Part shown: positions 26,486 through 35,481 of the stretch, piece after piece | Layout of the letters: every line of letters starts with the position of its first letter | Position numbering within the stretch: the first letter of the stretch is position 1 | Assembly (NCBI RefSeq): GCF_001424645.1 | Contig: NZ_LMQR01000001.1 | Coordinates: 2,802,621 to 2,866,620 of the forward strand | DNA: 64,000 nucleotides | DNA from: Frigoribacterium sp. Leaf415 | GTDB taxonomy: Bacteria; Actinomycetota; Actinomycetes; Actinomycetales; Microbacteriaceae | Direction: 5' to 3' | Position numbers and translations under genes: made by a program | The notes under the pieces: generated by a model | Database searches by the model: none | Told to the model about the DNA's origin: nothing | Seen by the model: only the letters and a program-made list of their open reading frames with translations

Positions 26486-28957
26486 ATGACGACCACCGCA
26501 TTCAATGACGGCTGGAGCGTCCGAGACAAGACGAGCATCTTCGAGAGCCTCCAGGGCGCCGCCGAGACCACGCCAGTCACGCTGCCGCACGACGCGCTCA
26601 TCCACCGAGACCGCTCTGCCGACCCCGGACGCACCTCGCACACCGGCTACTTCCCCAGCGCGACGGTGGAGTACACGAAGACCATCGACATCCCCGAGGA
26701 CTACCGGGACAAGCGTGTGACCCTCGAGCTGCAGGGCGTCCACCGGGACGCGATGGTCTACGTCAACGAGGTCTTCGCCGCGCAGCGTCCGTTCGGGTAC
26801 TCCACCTTCTTCGTCCCGCTCGATGCCTTCCTGCACTACGGCGCCCCCAACACGATCCGCGTCGAGGCCCGCGCCCACGAGGACTCCCGCTGGTACACCG
26901 GCGTCGGCATCCACAGGGACACGCTGCTGCACGTCACGGAGTTCGTCCACATCACCCCCACCGGCGTGCAGATCACGACGCCGGACATCGACTCGCGCCG
27001 CGCCGTCGTCGAGATCGTCACGACGGTCCAGAACGAGAGCACCGGGACTGCCCAGCGCACGATCTCCACCGTCCTGCGCGACCCCGAGGGACACGTCGTC
27101 GCCACCGACACCGCCCCCCTCACCCTCCGTGCGGGAGCCGCCTCCGTCGCTCGCCAGCGGCTCTACGTCACGACTCCGCAGCTCTGGGACGTCGACAGTC
27201 CCTCCCTCTACACGGCCGCCACCACCCTCGCCGACACGGGGACCTCGGTCGAGGAGCGCGAGACGACGTTCGGCATCCGTACGCTCCAGCTCGATCCCGT
27301 CGACGGTCTGCGCATCAACGGGACGACCGTCAAGCTCCGTGGGGCGTGCCTCCACCACGACAACGGAATCCTCGGAGCCGCCACCATCGGCCGCGCCGAG
27401 GAGCGACGCGTGCAGCTGCTGAAGGACGCCGGGTTCAACGCGATCCGCAGCTCCCACAACCCGCTCAGCCAGGCGATGCTCGACGCCTGCGACCGTCACG
27501 GGATGCTCGTGATGGACGAGACCTTCGACATGTGGACCATCGGCAAGTCCGCCTTCGACTACTCCCTGTCCTTCCCGGAGTGGTGGGAACGCGACGTCGA
27601 AGCGCTCGTCGCCAAGGACTTCAACCACCCCTCGGTGATCTTCTACTCCATCGGCAACGAGATCCCCGAGACGGGGAACCCTCTCGGGTCCGACTGGGGC
27701 AGGAAGATCGCGGAGAAGATCCGGTCGCTCGACGAGACACGCTTCATCACGAACAGCATCAACGGATTCGTCGCCGCGATCACCGACGTCGCCCGCATGA
27801 TGGCCGCCCAGCGCGAAGGGGAAGCTCCTGCCGGTGTGAACGCTGCGGGTGATTTCATGGGCGCGATCAACGCCTCCGACATGGTGACGGAGAAGACCGC
27901 CGAGTCCTTCGCCGCCGTCGACGTCGCCGGCATCAACTACGGCGAGACCCGGTACGTCGCCGACCGCGACGCCTTCCCCAACCGCATCATCGTCGGCACC
28001 GAGACCTTCCCCCGGAACATCGACGTCAACTGGCGCCTCGTCGAGGAGAACTCGCACGTCATCGGCGACTTCACCTGGACCGGCTGGGACTACCTCGGCG
28101 AGGTCGGGATCGGCCGCATCCAGTACCTCGCCGAGGGCGAGATGCCCGCCTTCGCAGCTCCCTACCCGTGGCTGGCTGCCTGGTGCGGGGACCTCGACAT
28201 CACCGGCTTCCGCCGTCCCATGTCCTACTACCGGGAGACGGTCTTCGGGCTCCGTCACGAGCCCTACATCGCGGTGCGCCCGCCGCAGCACCACGACGCG
28301 CAGGCGTTCCCCAGCCCCTGGGCGTGGTCCGAAGCCGTCGCTGGCTGGACCTGGGACGTCCGGACCGGCTCTCCCACGACCGTCGAGGTCTACAGCGACG
28401 CCGACGAGATCGAACTGCTCCTCAACGGCGACAGCATCGGACGCGCCCCCACGGGCCGCGACCACAGCTACCGCACGACCTTCGAGGTGCCCTACGCGCC
28501 CGGCCAGCTGACCGCCGTAGCCCTCACCGCCGGAGAAGAAGTGAGCCGGGCGAGTCTGCGGACCGCCGCCGGAAGTGCTCGCCTGCAGGTGCTGGCCGAC
28601 CGTGACCACCTCGTCGACGACACGTCCGACCTCAGCTTCGTCACGATCGAGTTCCGCGACGCCGACGGCACCCTCATCACCGGTGCCGACCGCGCCGTCC
28701 GGGTCGAGGTCAGCGGCGCCGCGGTCCTCCAGGGCCTCGGAAGCGCTCGCCCAGACCCCACCGAGAAGTACGACGCGGACACGCACACCACCTTCCAGGG
28801 GCGCCTGCTCGCCATCGTCCGGCCTACCGGAGTCGGACCCGTCAGCGTGCAGGTGACCGCCGACGGTGTCGAGGCCGCCACCCTCTCCCTCGACGTGGCC
28901 GCGGCGGGCGCCGAGCCAGCCCACGAGACCGTCCTCGACCCGGCCATCGGCCGATGA
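26486..28957 (+). CDS. Glycoside hydrolase family 2 enzyme (beta-galactosidase/glucuronidase type)
   Basis: The 823-aa protein has the GH2 order: jelly-roll sugar-binding domain (1-160), Ig-like domain (160-270), TIM barrel (270-575) and C-terminal Ig-like domains. The barrel shows RSSHNPLS, the acid/base FYSIGNEIPE (Glu392) and the nucleophile IIVGTETFPR (Glu506). No signal peptide is seen, so it is cytoplasmic. Substrate specificity within GH2 (galactose, glucuronate, mannose or arabinose) cannot be told from these motifs. A strong AAGGAG site precedes the ATG. It overlaps the GH1 gene by 4 bp. Confidence 0.9.
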   Translation: MTTTAFNDGWSVRDKTSIFESLQGAAETTPVTLPHDALIHRDRSADPGRTSHTGYFPSATVEYTKTIDIPEDYRDKRVTLELQGVHRDAMVYVNEVFAAQRPFGYSTFFVPLDAFLHYGAPNTIRVEARAHEDSRWYTGVGIHRDTLLHVTEFVHITPTGVQITTPDIDSRRAVVEIVTTVQNESTGTAQRTISTVLRDPEGHVVATDTAPLTLRAGAASVARQRLYVTTPQLWDVDSPSLYTAATTLADTGTSVEERETTFGIRTLQLDPVDGLRINGTTVKLRGACLHHDNGILGAATIGRAEERRVQLLKDAGFNAIRSSHNPLSQAMLDACDRHGMLVMDETFDMWTIGKSAFDYSLSFPEWWERDVEALVAKDFNHPSVIFYSIGNEIPETGNPLGSDWGRKIAEKIRSLDETRFITNSINGFVAAITDVARMMAAQREGEAPAGVNAAGDFMGAINASDMVTEKTAESFAAVDVAGINYGETRYVADRDAFPNRIIVGTETFPRNIDVNWRLVEENSHVIGDFTWTGWDYLGEVGIGRIQYLAEGEMPAFAAPYPWLAAWCGDLDITGFRRPMSYYRETVFGLRHEPYIAVRPPQHHDAQAFPSPWAWSEAVAGWTWDVRTGSPTTVEVYSDADEIELLLNGDSIGRAPTGRDHSYRTTFEVPYAPGQLTAVALTAGEEVSRASLRTAAGSARLQVLADRDHLVDDTSDLSFVTIEFRDADGTLITGADRAVRVEVSGAAVLQGLGSARPDPTEKYDADTHTTFQGRLLAIVRPTGVGPVSVQVTADGVEAATLSLDVAAAGAEPAHETVLDPAIGR

Positions 28958-30198
28958 GCACCCAGGAGCAGCACATGCCGACATTCCGTCCCGGATTCCT
29001 CTGGGGAGCCGCCTCAGCCCCCCACCAGATCGAGGGCAACAACCTCGCCAGCGACTGGTGGCGCAACGAGGGCATCATCCCCGGTCTCGAGCCCAGCGGT
29101 GATGCCGTCGACAGCTACCACCGTTACCGCGAGGACATGCAGCTGCTCGCCGCCGCGGGCCTGGACACCTACCGCTTCGGCATCGAGTGGGCGCGGATCG
29201 AGCCGCGCGCCGGCCAGGTGTCACGGGCCGAGCTCGCGCACTACCGTCGGATGATCGACACCGCCCTCGAGCTGGGCCTCACCCCGGTCATCACCCTGAA
29301 CCACTTCACGGTCCCGCTGTGGTTCGCGGAGGAGGGCGGCTGGACCGGTGACACGGCCCACGAGCGGTGGGGCAGCTTCGTCGACACCGTGATCCCGATC
29401 CTCACCGGAGTCGAGTGGATCATCACCTTCAACGAGCCGAACATGCTCTCGATGATGCTCAACGCGCAGAACGTCTTCGCGGATGCCGACGCGGACACCG
29501 GCGACTGGGTCAGCCCCACCGTCGAGGACCAGGAGAACACGGGGCGGGCGGCGATGCTCCCCGACCCGGACCCGGAGATCGGACGCCGTCTCGCCGAGCT
29601 GCACCACGCGGTGCGCGACCGGCTGCGCGAGCGCACCGGAGCGAAGGTCGGCTGGAGCATCGCCTGCCTGGCCCTGACCGCAGCCCCCGGCGGCGAGGAG
29701 ACCCTCGAGAAGGTCCGCTACGTCTGGGAGGACCTCTACCTCGAGGCGTCCCGTGACGACGACTTCCTCGGCGTGCAGGCATACTCCTCGCAAGCTGTCG
29801 ACAGCAAGGGCCTCGTCGCCCACCCGCCGCACCCGGACAACACCCTCACGGGCGCGGCCTACCGCCCCGACGCGCTGGGCATGGCCGTCCGCCATGCCGC
29901 CGACGTCGCACGGGTACCGATCCTGATCACGGAGAACGGCATCGCGACCGCGGACGACTCCCGCCGCATCGACTACATCGACGGCGCACTCGCAGGACTG
30001 GCCTCGGCCGTCGCCGACGGCATCGACGTCCGCGGCTACCTGCACTGGAGCATCCTCGACAACTACGAGTGGGGCCACTGGGGACCCACCTTCGGCCTCA
30101 TAGCCGTCGACCGGACCACCTTCGTGCGCACCCCCAAGCCGAGCCTGGCCTGGCTCGGTCAGCGTGCAGCCGCCGAGAAGGCGCCCCATGACGGCTGA
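28954..30198 (+). CDS. Glycoside hydrolase family 1 beta-glucosidase/galactosidase
   Basis: The 414-aa protein is a typical GH1 TIM barrel. It begins PGFLWGAASAPHQIEGN, has the acid/base motif ITFNEPN and the nucleophile motif LITENG, and closes with HWSILDNYEWGHWGPTFGL. It lacks a signal peptide. GH1 enzymes remove terminal glucose, galactose or fucose from small glycosides, including plant secondary metabolites. Translation is coupled to the GH2 gene by an ATGA overlap, and its end overlaps the DHA2 transporter start. Confidence 0.93.
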   Translation: MSTQEQHMPTFRPGFLWGAASAPHQIEGNNLASDWWRNEGIIPGLEPSGDAVDSYHRYREDMQLLAAAGLDTYRFGIEWARIEPRAGQVSRAELAHYRRMIDTALELGLTPVITLNHFTVPLWFAEEGGWTGDTAHERWGSFVDTVIPILTGVEWIITFNEPNMLSMMLNAQNVFADADADTGDWVSPTVEDQENTGRAAMLPDPDPEIGRRLAELHHAVRDRLRERTGAKVGWSIACLALTAAPGGEETLEKVRYVWEDLYLEASRDDDFLGVQAYSSQAVDSKGLVAHPPHPDNTLTGAAYRPDALGMAVRHAADVARVPILITENGIATADDSRRIDYIDGALAGLASAVADGIDVRGYLHWSILDNYEWGHWGPTFGLIAVDRTTFVRTPKPSLAWLGQRAAAEKAPHDG

Positions 30199-31711
30199 GA
30201 CCCGACACGGGACCCCCGCAGACGCAAGCGGTCTCGAGCCCACCGCCGAGATCTCCCGCGGCACCACCGACCCCGAGAGGGATGAGCGCCTCCCGAAGCG
30301 GGCGAAGCTGATCATCGGGCTGCTCCTGGCCTCCGCGTTCGTGGTGATCCTCAACGAGACGATCATGGGTGTCGCACTCCCGAGCCTCATCCGCGACCTC
30401 GGGATCACCGCCTCCACCGCCCAGTGGCTGACCACCGCCTACCTCCTGACAATGGCCATCATCATCCCCACCACCGGGCAGGTCCTCCAACGCTTCGGCA
30501 CCAAGTCGGTCTTCATCGCTGCGATGACGCTGTTCACCCTCGGCACGCTGATCGCCGCGGTCGCGCCTGGCTTCCCGGTCCTGCTGGCCGGCCGCGTCGT
30601 GCAGGCCAGCGGCACGGCGCTGATGATCCCGCTGCTGATGACCACCGTGCTGACCTTCGTCCCGGCCTCGCGCCGGGGACGCATGATGGGCCTGATCTCG
30701 ATCGTCATCGCTGTCGCGCCGGCGGTCGGACCCACCATCTCCGGCCTGATCCTGAACTCGCTGTCCTGGCGATGGCTGTTCATCGTGGTGCTCCCCATCG
30801 CCCTCGTCGCGCTGGTCCTCGGTTCCCTCCTCATCACGGACATCGCCGAGACCCGGAAGACCCGCTTCGACGTTCTCTCGATCCTGCTCGCGGCGGTCGG
30901 TTTCGGTGGCCTCATCTTCGGGCTCAGCAGCCTGGGCGAGGCCGCCGGCGGAGAGGTCCACCTCCCGCCGGTGGTACCTGTGGCTGTCGGCGTGCTCGCC
31001 CTCGTCGCTTTCGTCCTCCGGTCGTTCTCACTGCAGAAGCAAGACCGAGCCCTGATGGACCTACGCCCTTTCCGGACACGAGCGTTCACGATCTCCACGC
31101 TCCTGGTCATCGTCAGCATGGCGACCCTGTTCGGGTCGCTGATCCTCCTGCCGATCTACCTCCAGGACGTCCTCGGCCTCGACACGCTGCAGACAGGACT
31201 GACACTTCTCCCCGGAGGAGTGGCGATGGGAGTCGCCGCACCGATCGTCGGGCGCCTCTTCGACCGATTCGGCCCCAGGCCGCTCGTCACCCCCGGCGCC
31301 GTCCTGCTCAGCGCCTCACTCTGGGGTCTGACCACCGTCGACGAGAGGACCGACGTCGCCCTGGTGATCGGAATCCACGTCGCGCTCAACGTCGGCCTCG
31401 GATTCATGCTCACCCCCCTCCTCACCTCGGCCCTGGGCTCACTGCCCAAGAACCTCTACTCCCACGGGTCCGCCATCGTGAACACCCTGCAACAGGTCGG
31501 CGGTGCCGCCGGAACGGCCCTGTTCATCACGCTGATGACCACCGGGACCGTCGCCGCGACAGCTGGTGGGTCCGATGCCACCGCCGCACAGGTAGCCGGT
31601 GTGCACACGGCCTTCATCTGGGGCGCCTGCATTTCGATCATCCCGGTGCTGCTGTCGCTCCTCGTCCGGCGTCCGACCGGCATCGACCGAAGCGACATGC
31701 CCGCGCACTGA
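30188..31711 (+). CDS. DHA2-type MFS exporter
   Basis: The ATG at 30188 overlaps the GH1 gene by 11 bp and gives 507 aa; an earlier in-frame start at 30164 is less likely. After a 40-residue polar N-terminus come about 14 hydrophobic helices, with VILNETIMGVALPSLIRDLG, STAQWLTTAYLL and GRVVQASGTALMIPLL, as in EmrB/QacA drug-proton antiporters. Its place among hydrolases suggests export of a toxic aglycone or a cleavage product. Sugar export is an alternative. Confidence 0.88.
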   Translation: MTAETRHGTPADASGLEPTAEISRGTTDPERDERLPKRAKLIIGLLLASAFVVILNETIMGVALPSLIRDLGITASTAQWLTTAYLLTMAIIIPTTGQVLQRFGTKSVFIAAMTLFTLGTLIAAVAPGFPVLLAGRVVQASGTALMIPLLMTTVLTFVPASRRGRMMGLISIVIAVAPAVGPTISGLILNSLSWRWLFIVVLPIALVALVLGSLLITDIAETRKTRFDVLSILLAAVGFGGLIFGLSSLGEAAGGEVHLPPVVPVAVGVLALVAFVLRSFSLQKQDRALMDLRPFRTRAFTISTLLVIVSMATLFGSLILLPIYLQDVLGLDTLQTGLTLLPGGVAMGVAAPIVGRLFDRFGPRPLVTPGAVLLSASLWGLTTVDERTDVALVIGIHVALNVGLGFMLTPLLTSALGSLPKNLYSHGSAIVNTLQQVGGAAGTALFITLMTTGTVAATAGGSDATAAQVAGVHTAFIWGACISIIPVLLSLLVRRPTGIDRSDMPAH

Positions 31712-31807
31712 CAGGCACCCACCACCCCAACTCCCGCGGCGGGCTGCGAGCTCACTGCAGCCGCCCACCGCGGAGACCCTCACGCCCCGCCCCACAAGGA
31801 GAACGAC

Positions 31808-32626
31808 ATGACGACGAAGTCCGAGAACACCACCCGCGAACGGGCCACTGACGCACAGACCGCGCCCGACACTGCAGGCAGCGATGCGAGGCGCTTCGCC
31901 GGGAGGACGATCATCGTCACCGGAGCAGGCTCAGGCATCGGCCGGGCCACCGCTCGTCGTGTCATCGACGAGGGCGGTCGGGTGATCGCCGTCGATGTCG
32001 TCCCCGCAGGCATCGACGCGCTGGCGAGCACAGTCACGGATGGCTCGGTCATCGCCGTGACCGCCGACATCACCTCCGCGGACGGGGTCGCGTCCATCGT
32101 CGACGCAGCCGGCCCGGACATCGACGGCCTCGCCAACGTCGCCGGGATCATGGACGGGATGACCCCGCTCCACGAGACGGACGATGCCCTCTGGCGCCGG
32201 GTCCTCTCCGTGAACGTCGACGGCACCTTCGCCCTGAGCCGCGCGGTACTGCCCTCGATGCTGGCACGCGGCCGCGGATCGATCGTAAACATCGCCTCCG
32301 AGGCCGCCCTCCGCGGCAACGCGGCCGGGACCGCCTACACCGCGTCCAAGCACGCGGTCGTCGGCATCACCAAGAGCTCAGCCTTCCTCTACGGGCCCTC
32401 GGGCATCCGCACGAACGCTGTCGCTCCCGGACCTACCGCGACAGCCATCGAGGGCTCGATGGCTTCCCAGTTCGGAGCGGAACGACTCGGTCCCTTCTTC
32501 GCGATGATTCCCCCGATCGTCGACGCCGAGACGATCGCCGCCTCCATCACATGGCTGCTGAGTGACGACTCCCTGAACGTGAACGGCGTGGTCCTGGCCT
32601 CCGACGGGGGCTGGTCGGTCCAGTGA
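31808..32626 (+). CDS. Short-chain dehydrogenase/reductase (SDR)
   Basis: The 272-aa protein has the classical SDR cofactor motif VTGAGSGIG, the NVAG-type block LANVAG, an active-site Tyr-x-x-x-Lys (AYTASKHA) and a preceding Ser in VNIASEAA. It would use NAD(P) to oxidise or reduce a hydroxyl or keto group on a sugar or on the released aglycone. GGAG precedes the ATG. It is 96 bp after the DHA2 gene and reads in the same direction. Confidence 0.92.
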   Translation: MTTKSENTTRERATDAQTAPDTAGSDARRFAGRTIIVTGAGSGIGRATARRVIDEGGRVIAVDVVPAGIDALASTVTDGSVIAVTADITSADGVASIVDAAGPDIDGLANVAGIMDGMTPLHETDDALWRRVLSVNVDGTFALSRAVLPSMLARGRGSIVNIASEAALRGNAAGTAYTASKHAVVGITKSSAFLYGPSGIRTNAVAPGPTATAIEGSMASQFGAERLGPFFAMIPPIVDAETIAASITWLLSDDSLNVNGVVLASDGGWSVQ

Positions 32627-32700
32627 CGACACGCGTCACCCAGGACCGGGCGCCACGCGCCCGTCGACAAGACCCGTTCCCGCTGAGCCGGGACTGATCG

Positions 32701-32940
32701 ATGCCACCCCGCCTCACGACCGAGCAACGCCGTGTCGCACAGCTCGGATTTCTGATCAGGGCCAGGCGTTGCGAGCAAGGCATGCGCCAAGAGGACCTGG
32801 CTCAGCTCGCCCGCATCGCACCGGCCACCTTGCGTCGCATAGAACGGGGCGAGGGTGCCGGACCCAACGTGTTCGTCGTCCTGCGCCTCTTCGAGGAGCT
32901 TGATCTCCCCGTCGATCAGCTAACGCGAGTTCGCGGTTAG
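32701..32940 (+). CDS. XRE-family helix-turn-helix regulator
   Basis: The 79-aa protein is a single Cro/CI-type domain: LGFLIRARRCEQGMRQEDLA, then IAPATLRRIERGEG, then a short leucine-rich helix FVVLRLFEELDL. It lies within the sugar cluster, 74 bp after the SDR and 91 bp before the GH3 gene. A palindrome GTGCATGCAC near 32956 between it and GH3 could be its operator. It may control the second half of the cluster. Confidence 0.8.
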   Translation: MPPRLTTEQRRVAQLGFLIRARRCEQGMRQEDLAQLARIAPATLRRIERGEGAGPNVFVVLRLFEELDLPVDQLTRVRG

Positions 32941-33031
32941 GCCACGACCTCGTGGTGCATGCACATATCCGGCTCGAGCCGACGAGCGCCTTCGCCGTCT
33001 CAATCGCTATGACTATCTAGAAGGACAACTC

Positions 33032-35389
33032 GTGAGTACGTTCGACGTCGCCCGCCTCGTGGGAAAGATGACCCTGGAGCAGAAGGTGGCTCAGCTTCGC
33101 GGCCTGTTCGCGACTGAGCTCTTCGTCTCCACGCCCGAGATCCAAGGGATCGATCCCGCGCGCGTGTCGATCATCCGTCCACACGGAGTCGGACACATCT
33201 CCATGGCGTGGTTCCTCGCAGATGAAGCCAACGAGCTGCGGTCACAGCTCGACGCCGTCCAGGAGCACGTGCGCGAAAGCTCTCCGTTCGGGATCGGCGC
33301 AATGGTGCATTTCGAGGCCATCAACGGGGTCGTGCACGATTCCGGACCACAGTTCCCGACAGCCTGGGCACAGGCAGCGTCCTGGAACCCCGGGCTCATC
33401 CGGCGGGCGGCCTCGGTCAGCTCCGCACTCACCGAGCAAATCGGCGGCCACGCCGTCTTCTCCCCGGTCATGGACCTGGCGCGCGATCCGCGCTGGGGCC
33501 GGGTGCACGAGACCTACGGCGAGGACCCTGAACTCGTGGCGCAGTGCTCCGTGGCGTTCGTCCAAGGCATCCAAGGCAGCACCGGTGAGCGGCCCATCCT
33601 CGCCACAGGGAAGCACTTCCTCGGCTACGGCGCGTCTGAGGGCGGTCTCAACCAGGCAATCACTCAACTCGGCCGTCGAGCACTCGTCGACGAGTACGCG
33701 GAACCCTTCCGTCGAGCCATCGCCGAAGCAGACCTCGCACTGATGATGAACTCGTACAACGAAGTCGACGGCGTGCCAGCAGCTGCCAACAGGTGGATGT
33801 TGACGGACCTCCTTCGCGGCGAGCTCGGGTTCACAGGACCTGTCGTCAGTGACTACTCGTCGATCGCGATGCTGCGAACCGTCTACCACACCGCTCCGGA
33901 ACCCGGCGATGCAGCACGTCGCGCGCTAGAAGCCGGCCTCGACGCGGACCTTCCGGGCGGCGAGGAGTACGCCATGCTCGTCGAGGAGGTCCAGTCCGGA
34001 CGCCTGGACGAGCGAGTCGTCGACCTCGCAGTCGAGCGCACTCTGCTGGCGAAGGCGCGAGCCGGGCTCATCCCGGAGTTCCGCAGGGCGAGCAACGAGC
34101 CCCACGTCGACCTCGAAGACGCCGCCCAGACTCGGCGCTCCATCGCCGATCAGTCCCTCGTGCTCCTCAGCAATGACGGCGTGCTGCCCCTCTCTGCTGA
34201 CGAGGGTTCGGACGACCGCACGAAGATCGTGGTCATCGGACCGGCCACGGATGAGCTCCGCATCCACTTCGGGGCATACACGTCCGTTTCGAACATCGAG
34301 ATGATGCGCGGATCCATGGCCCTCCGGGCCGGGGAGATTCCGGGGATCACGGCCGAGGAGGCGATCTTCACCGACATCTTCCAGGCACGGCTGCCGGGGA
34401 TCGAGCCGACGTTCGAGGAGGCTGCGAAGAGACTCCACCCGGACGCATCCACCCTGCTCGGAGCCCTCCAGGCCCGGCGTCCCGACGTCACGTTCGTCGA
34501 ACTCGGCGACCTGATGCCCGACGCTGCTGTCCTCGAGGAGGCGGCGGTCGCCAGTGCCGTCCGCGGTGCAGATCTCGTGATCGCAGCGCTGGGCGAGCGC
34601 ACCGGGTGGGTAGGCAACAACACGGCGGGCGAGGGACAGTCCACCAGTGAACCCCGCCTGCCCGGGAACCAGGAGCAGCTCGTCGCTCTCCTGGCCGGCA
34701 CCGGTGTTCCCATCGTGAGCGTCATCGTCACCGGAAGGCCCCTGCTGCTCTCCGACGTCGTGGAGCAGTCGAGCGCAGTGCTCATCGCACCCCTTCTCGG
34801 CGAGGAAGGCGGGGAGGCCATCGCTCGGGCGCTGTTCGGCGAAGTGAACCCGAGCGGCAAGCTCCCCAGCACCTTCCCGCGATCGATCGGGCAGATCCCG
34901 ACCTACCACGGGCACCACTTCGGCAGCGGTTACGACCACCCGACCGGCATCCGCCACGGCTACAACGACCTCGCCTCGCAGAGCCCCCTGTTCGCCTTCG
35001 GCCACGGGCTGTCCTACACCGAGTTCGACCTGACCCCAGGAGGGTCCGAGCCGACCGTGACGCCCGACGGCCAGCTGGCGCTGTCGATCACGGTCCGCAA
35101 CACCGGGGCCCGCGCTGGCGACACCGTCGTCCAGCTCTATGCCCGCGACGAGGAGGCCTCAGTCGTGCGCCCCGTGCGCCAGCTCGTCGCCTTCGAACGA
35201 GTCGGACTCGACGTCGGACAGGAGAAGACGATCGAGCTCTCGGCACCGGTCGCGCGACTCGCTTTCACCGGACTCGACGACAAGCGAGTGATCGAGGCCG
35301 GGCGGGTGACCCTGAGCGTCGGCTTCGCCTCGGACGACATCCGCGCGACTTCCGAGGTCGAGATCCTCAGTTCTTCCACCTCCCTCTGA
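33032..35389 (+). CDS. Glycoside hydrolase family 3 beta-glucosidase/beta-xylosidase
   Basis: The 785-aa protein starts at a GTG preceded by AGAAGGAC. It has the GH3 barrel (with KHFLGYGASEGG and the nucleophile region GPVVSDYSSIA), the alpha/beta sandwich (LVLLSNDGVLPL, AALGERTGW), and a C-terminal fibronectin-III-like domain beginning near FAFGHGLSYTEF. No signal peptide is present. GH3 enzymes remove terminal glucose or xylose and sometimes arabinose. It heads the second run of genes in the cluster. Confidence 0.92.
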   Translation: MSTFDVARLVGKMTLEQKVAQLRGLFATELFVSTPEIQGIDPARVSIIRPHGVGHISMAWFLADEANELRSQLDAVQEHVRESSPFGIGAMVHFEAINGVVHDSGPQFPTAWAQAASWNPGLIRRAASVSSALTEQIGGHAVFSPVMDLARDPRWGRVHETYGEDPELVAQCSVAFVQGIQGSTGERPILATGKHFLGYGASEGGLNQAITQLGRRALVDEYAEPFRRAIAEADLALMMNSYNEVDGVPAAANRWMLTDLLRGELGFTGPVVSDYSSIAMLRTVYHTAPEPGDAARRALEAGLDADLPGGEEYAMLVEEVQSGRLDERVVDLAVERTLLAKARAGLIPEFRRASNEPHVDLEDAAQTRRSIADQSLVLLSNDGVLPLSADEGSDDRTKIVVIGPATDELRIHFGAYTSVSNIEMMRGSMALRAGEIPGITAEEAIFTDIFQARLPGIEPTFEEAAKRLHPDASTLLGALQARRPDVTFVELGDLMPDAAVLEEAAVASAVRGADLVIAALGERTGWVGNNTAGEGQSTSEPRLPGNQEQLVALLAGTGVPIVSVIVTGRPLLLSDVVEQSSAVLIAPLLGEEGGEAIARALFGEVNPSGKLPSTFPRSIGQIPTYHGHHFGSGYDHPTGIRHGYNDLASQSPLFAFGHGLSYTEFDLTPGGSEPTVTPDGQLALSITVRNTGARAGDTVVQLYARDEEASVVRPVRQLVAFERVGLDVGQEKTIELSAPVARLAFTGLDDKRVIEAGRVTLSVGFASDDIRATSEVEILSSSTSL

Positions 35390-35481
35390 CATCGCGTCAG
35401 GGGCGGGAAGGAAGCGTCGCGACCTCCCCGGCACTGACCACGACGACTCGACAGCCTCACCCGAACAGGAGATCGACCCCC

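Noticed and set aside
26405..28984. A very long open frame (859 codons) antisense to the GH2 gene
   Set aside because: It mirrors the third-position GC bias of the real gene, is Gly/Val/Asp-rich without domains, and the plus strand has intact GH2 catalytic motifs. The same applies to long antisense frames at 24609-26501 and 56529-57680, and to the upstream extension of the aquaporin frame to 61754.
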